Assembly (NCBI GenBank): GCA_033852175.1
Contig: JAWSUY010000010.1
Location: 62,001 to 126,000, forward strand
Direction of reading: 5' to 3'
Source of the DNA: Agarilytica sp033852175
Lineage (GTDB): Bacteria; Pseudomonadota; Gammaproteobacteria; Pseudomonadales; Cellvibrionaceae
DNA length: 64,000 bases
The notes below the pieces were generated by a model, which was not told where the DNA came from, ran no database searches, and saw only the letters and a list, made by a program, of their open reading frames with translations. The position numbers and the translations under genes are program-made. Positions 62,896 through 64,000 of the stretch are shown here, in pieces; the stretch's first letter is position 1; each line of letters starts with the position of its first letter.

Positions 62896-64000
62896 GACGA
62901 TTTTCCTCCTGCGGTAACTGCAACATCAGCGTTAACGCCAACATCCACCGGGGCCGCATTAATGCGACACAAACTTTGCAAATCACAATAACGACAACTG
63001 TTCAGGCGACTTTTTGGCTTAACCACTGCAACACCCGTAATAAATTCATGGCTTAAGCCTTCCAATACAGCCTGCCAATGCGCAACGACTTCTGGCCACG
63101 TCTCCGGCAGGTCCAGCCGGCTTAAAGCATCGGGCGTTGAAATTCCTGGCGCAACATCGGCACTATCTCCCACTCCCTTAAACAGCACTCCATTAACATT
63201 AAGCTGACCAAAGGCAACGCCCGACACACTTGCGCGATGCGCAATCGCATAAAGCGGCACCTGCGGTTCATCGGGCCGATCTCCCGTCCATGAACGCACA
63301 TCCACTTTTCCGGTTTTATAATCCAAAACAAACGTTCTGCCATCATCCAGACGATCAATGCGGTCAAAGCGCACATGAATCGGTAACCGAGCCAAATGCA
63401 CCGTCTTTTTCGATTCATTAAATAACACAGAAAATGGCTCGCGCTGTTTTTCCAACTCCAGCCATGCGCGCAACAATACGTGCATACGCTTGTGCTCTAG
63501 GGATTTTAATTTTTCACCAATTCGCGACAGGCCCTTAATGGCTTTAAAACTGTTTTCAATACTCGCGTCAATAAGGCTTGCAAGCGGCTCTTCCGACAAC
63601 GCCAATAAAGTTTTTTGATCTTTTAATTCTTCCCAAATAATTTCCAACGCACGGTGGATTAACGAACCGCGTGTCGCCGCCGTAATCCCAGGCACAAAGT
63701 CCTCGGCCACCTTCGCTTGTAATCGATGCTTCGCAAACGCTCGAAACGGACACGCCGCCTGATCTTTTAAAATTTGCGATCCACCGCGCACAGAAGAAGG
63801 ATCTCTAATGAACGAAGCCATCGCATCATCCCCCACCTCCAACGAACGCGAATTAAAAATAACATCAAGATAAGACAACGAAGATAATCGAGACAAAGAA
63901 TCCAGTTCGGCAGAAGGAATATGCTCGACCAACGCGCTAACCTGCAATTCCTTATCGCCATCTACCGCATAATGGCTTACCACCAAATGCTCAGCCGAAC
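62892..64000 (-). CDS. AddB-like PD-(D/E)XK nuclease subunit, partial (N-terminal part beyond the window)
   Basis: The frame is open to the right edge (369 residues visible), and the TTG at 63986 is internal, so this is the C-terminal portion of a larger protein. A RecB/AddB-type nuclease is seen: CPFRAFAKHRL, then TRGSLIHRALE, and FVLDYKTGKVD with the catalytic Asp and Lys. The Cys in CPFRAF plus three in SCRYCDLQSLCR make a four-Cys set like the AddB/Cas4 iron-sulfur staple. This fits proteins annotated as probable DNA repair protein in marine gammaproteobacteria. Overlaps the AddA-like gene by four bases. Confidence 0.85.
   Translation of the reverse strand, partial: SAEHLVVSHYAVDGDKELQVSALVEHIPSAELDSLSRLSSLSYLDVIFNSRSLEVGDDAMASFIRDPSSVRGGSQILKDQAACPFRAFAKHRLQAKVAEDFVPGITAATRGSLIHRALEIIWEELKDQKTLLALSEEPLASLIDASIENSFKAIKGLSRIGEKLKSLEHKRMHVLLRAWLELEKQREPFSVLFNESKKTVHLARLPIHVRFDRIDRLDDGRTFVLDYKTGKVDVRSWTGDRPDEPQVPLYAIAHRASVSGVAFGQLNVNGVLFKGVGDSADVAPGISTPDALSRLDLPETWPEVVAHWQAVLEGLSHEFITGVAVVKPKSRLNSCRYCDLQSLCRINAAPVDVGVNADVAVTAGGKSS

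Overview
The window reads as chromosomal DNA of a moderately AT-leaning marine-type gammaproteobacterium. The gene content best fits the Cellvibrionales/Pseudomonadales neighbourhood: the block YihY - arsC - wrbA - DUF2069 - sppA - hda - DUF2066 - purM - purN closely follows a gene order I recall from Pseudomonas. Malate synthase G, ATP-dependent PEP carboxykinase, class I aldolase, AceK, a three-subunit transhydrogenase and an AddAB-like repair pair are also present. This placement comes from gene content and recalled synteny, not from a search. No rRNA, tRNA, CRISPR array, transposase or prophage was seen.

Layout. 1-4 kb: a lytic transglycosylase, a valine-pyruvate-type aminotransferase, a single-domain response regulator and a YihY membrane protein, followed by a 630-base repeat-rich gap. 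4.5-11.8 kb: the conserved arsC-to-purN block, with purM-purN closed by a strong hairpin. 11.9-15.1 kb: a large lipoprotein and a TraF-like outer-membrane barrel. 15.4-18.8 kb: two signalling proteins in tandem, a pentapeptide-repeat/class III cyclase-like fusion with substituted active-site positions and an HD-GYP protein whose HD pair reads HN. 18.9-22.4 kb: a long GAPDH, a peroxiredoxin-glutaredoxin hybrid and a DUF1461 membrane protein. 22.7-24.4 kb: a PP2C-kinase fusion of the type found in nitrate-assimilation loci. 24.5-28.6 kb: a gene-poor accessory stretch with a GT25 glycosyltransferase, a lipoprotein whose start lies next to a T8 tract, a DUF3127 protein with an SSB-like acidic tail, and a small secreted protein. 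28.6-36.4 kb: an HxlR regulator, nirBD with a good sigma-54 promoter match, then moaA-moaB-moeA, DUF1244 and a MOSC protein. 36.4-37.4 kb: repeats, including a 116-bp long-hairpin element and a 13-bp tandem repeat. 37.4-46.4 kb: a YdiJ-type oxidoreductase and a surface-glycan group (Wzi, a two-domain glycosyltransferase, a GT2, a YrbL-like protein). 46.6-64 kb, all on the minus strand: pntAa-pntAb-pntB, fbaB, fbp, pckA, glcB, a LysR regulator, aceK, and an AddA/AddB-like helicase-nuclease pair; the second member runs off the window edge.

How the parts work together. nirBD and the MoCo genes form part of a nitrate assimilation programme, but no nitrate reductase or transporter is present here. 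fbaB, fbp, pckA, glcB and aceK together support growth on acetate or other C2/C4 carbon through the glyoxylate shunt and gluconeogenesis, with the transhydrogenase balancing NADPH. The most unusual items are the degenerate signalling pair at 15.4-18.8 kb, the possible frameshift or phase tract at the start of the 26.1-kb lipoprotein, the DUF3127/SSB-tail protein, the fused glycosyltransferase, and the family of intergenic hairpin and tandem repeats. I did not find a clear-cut new defence or mobile system.
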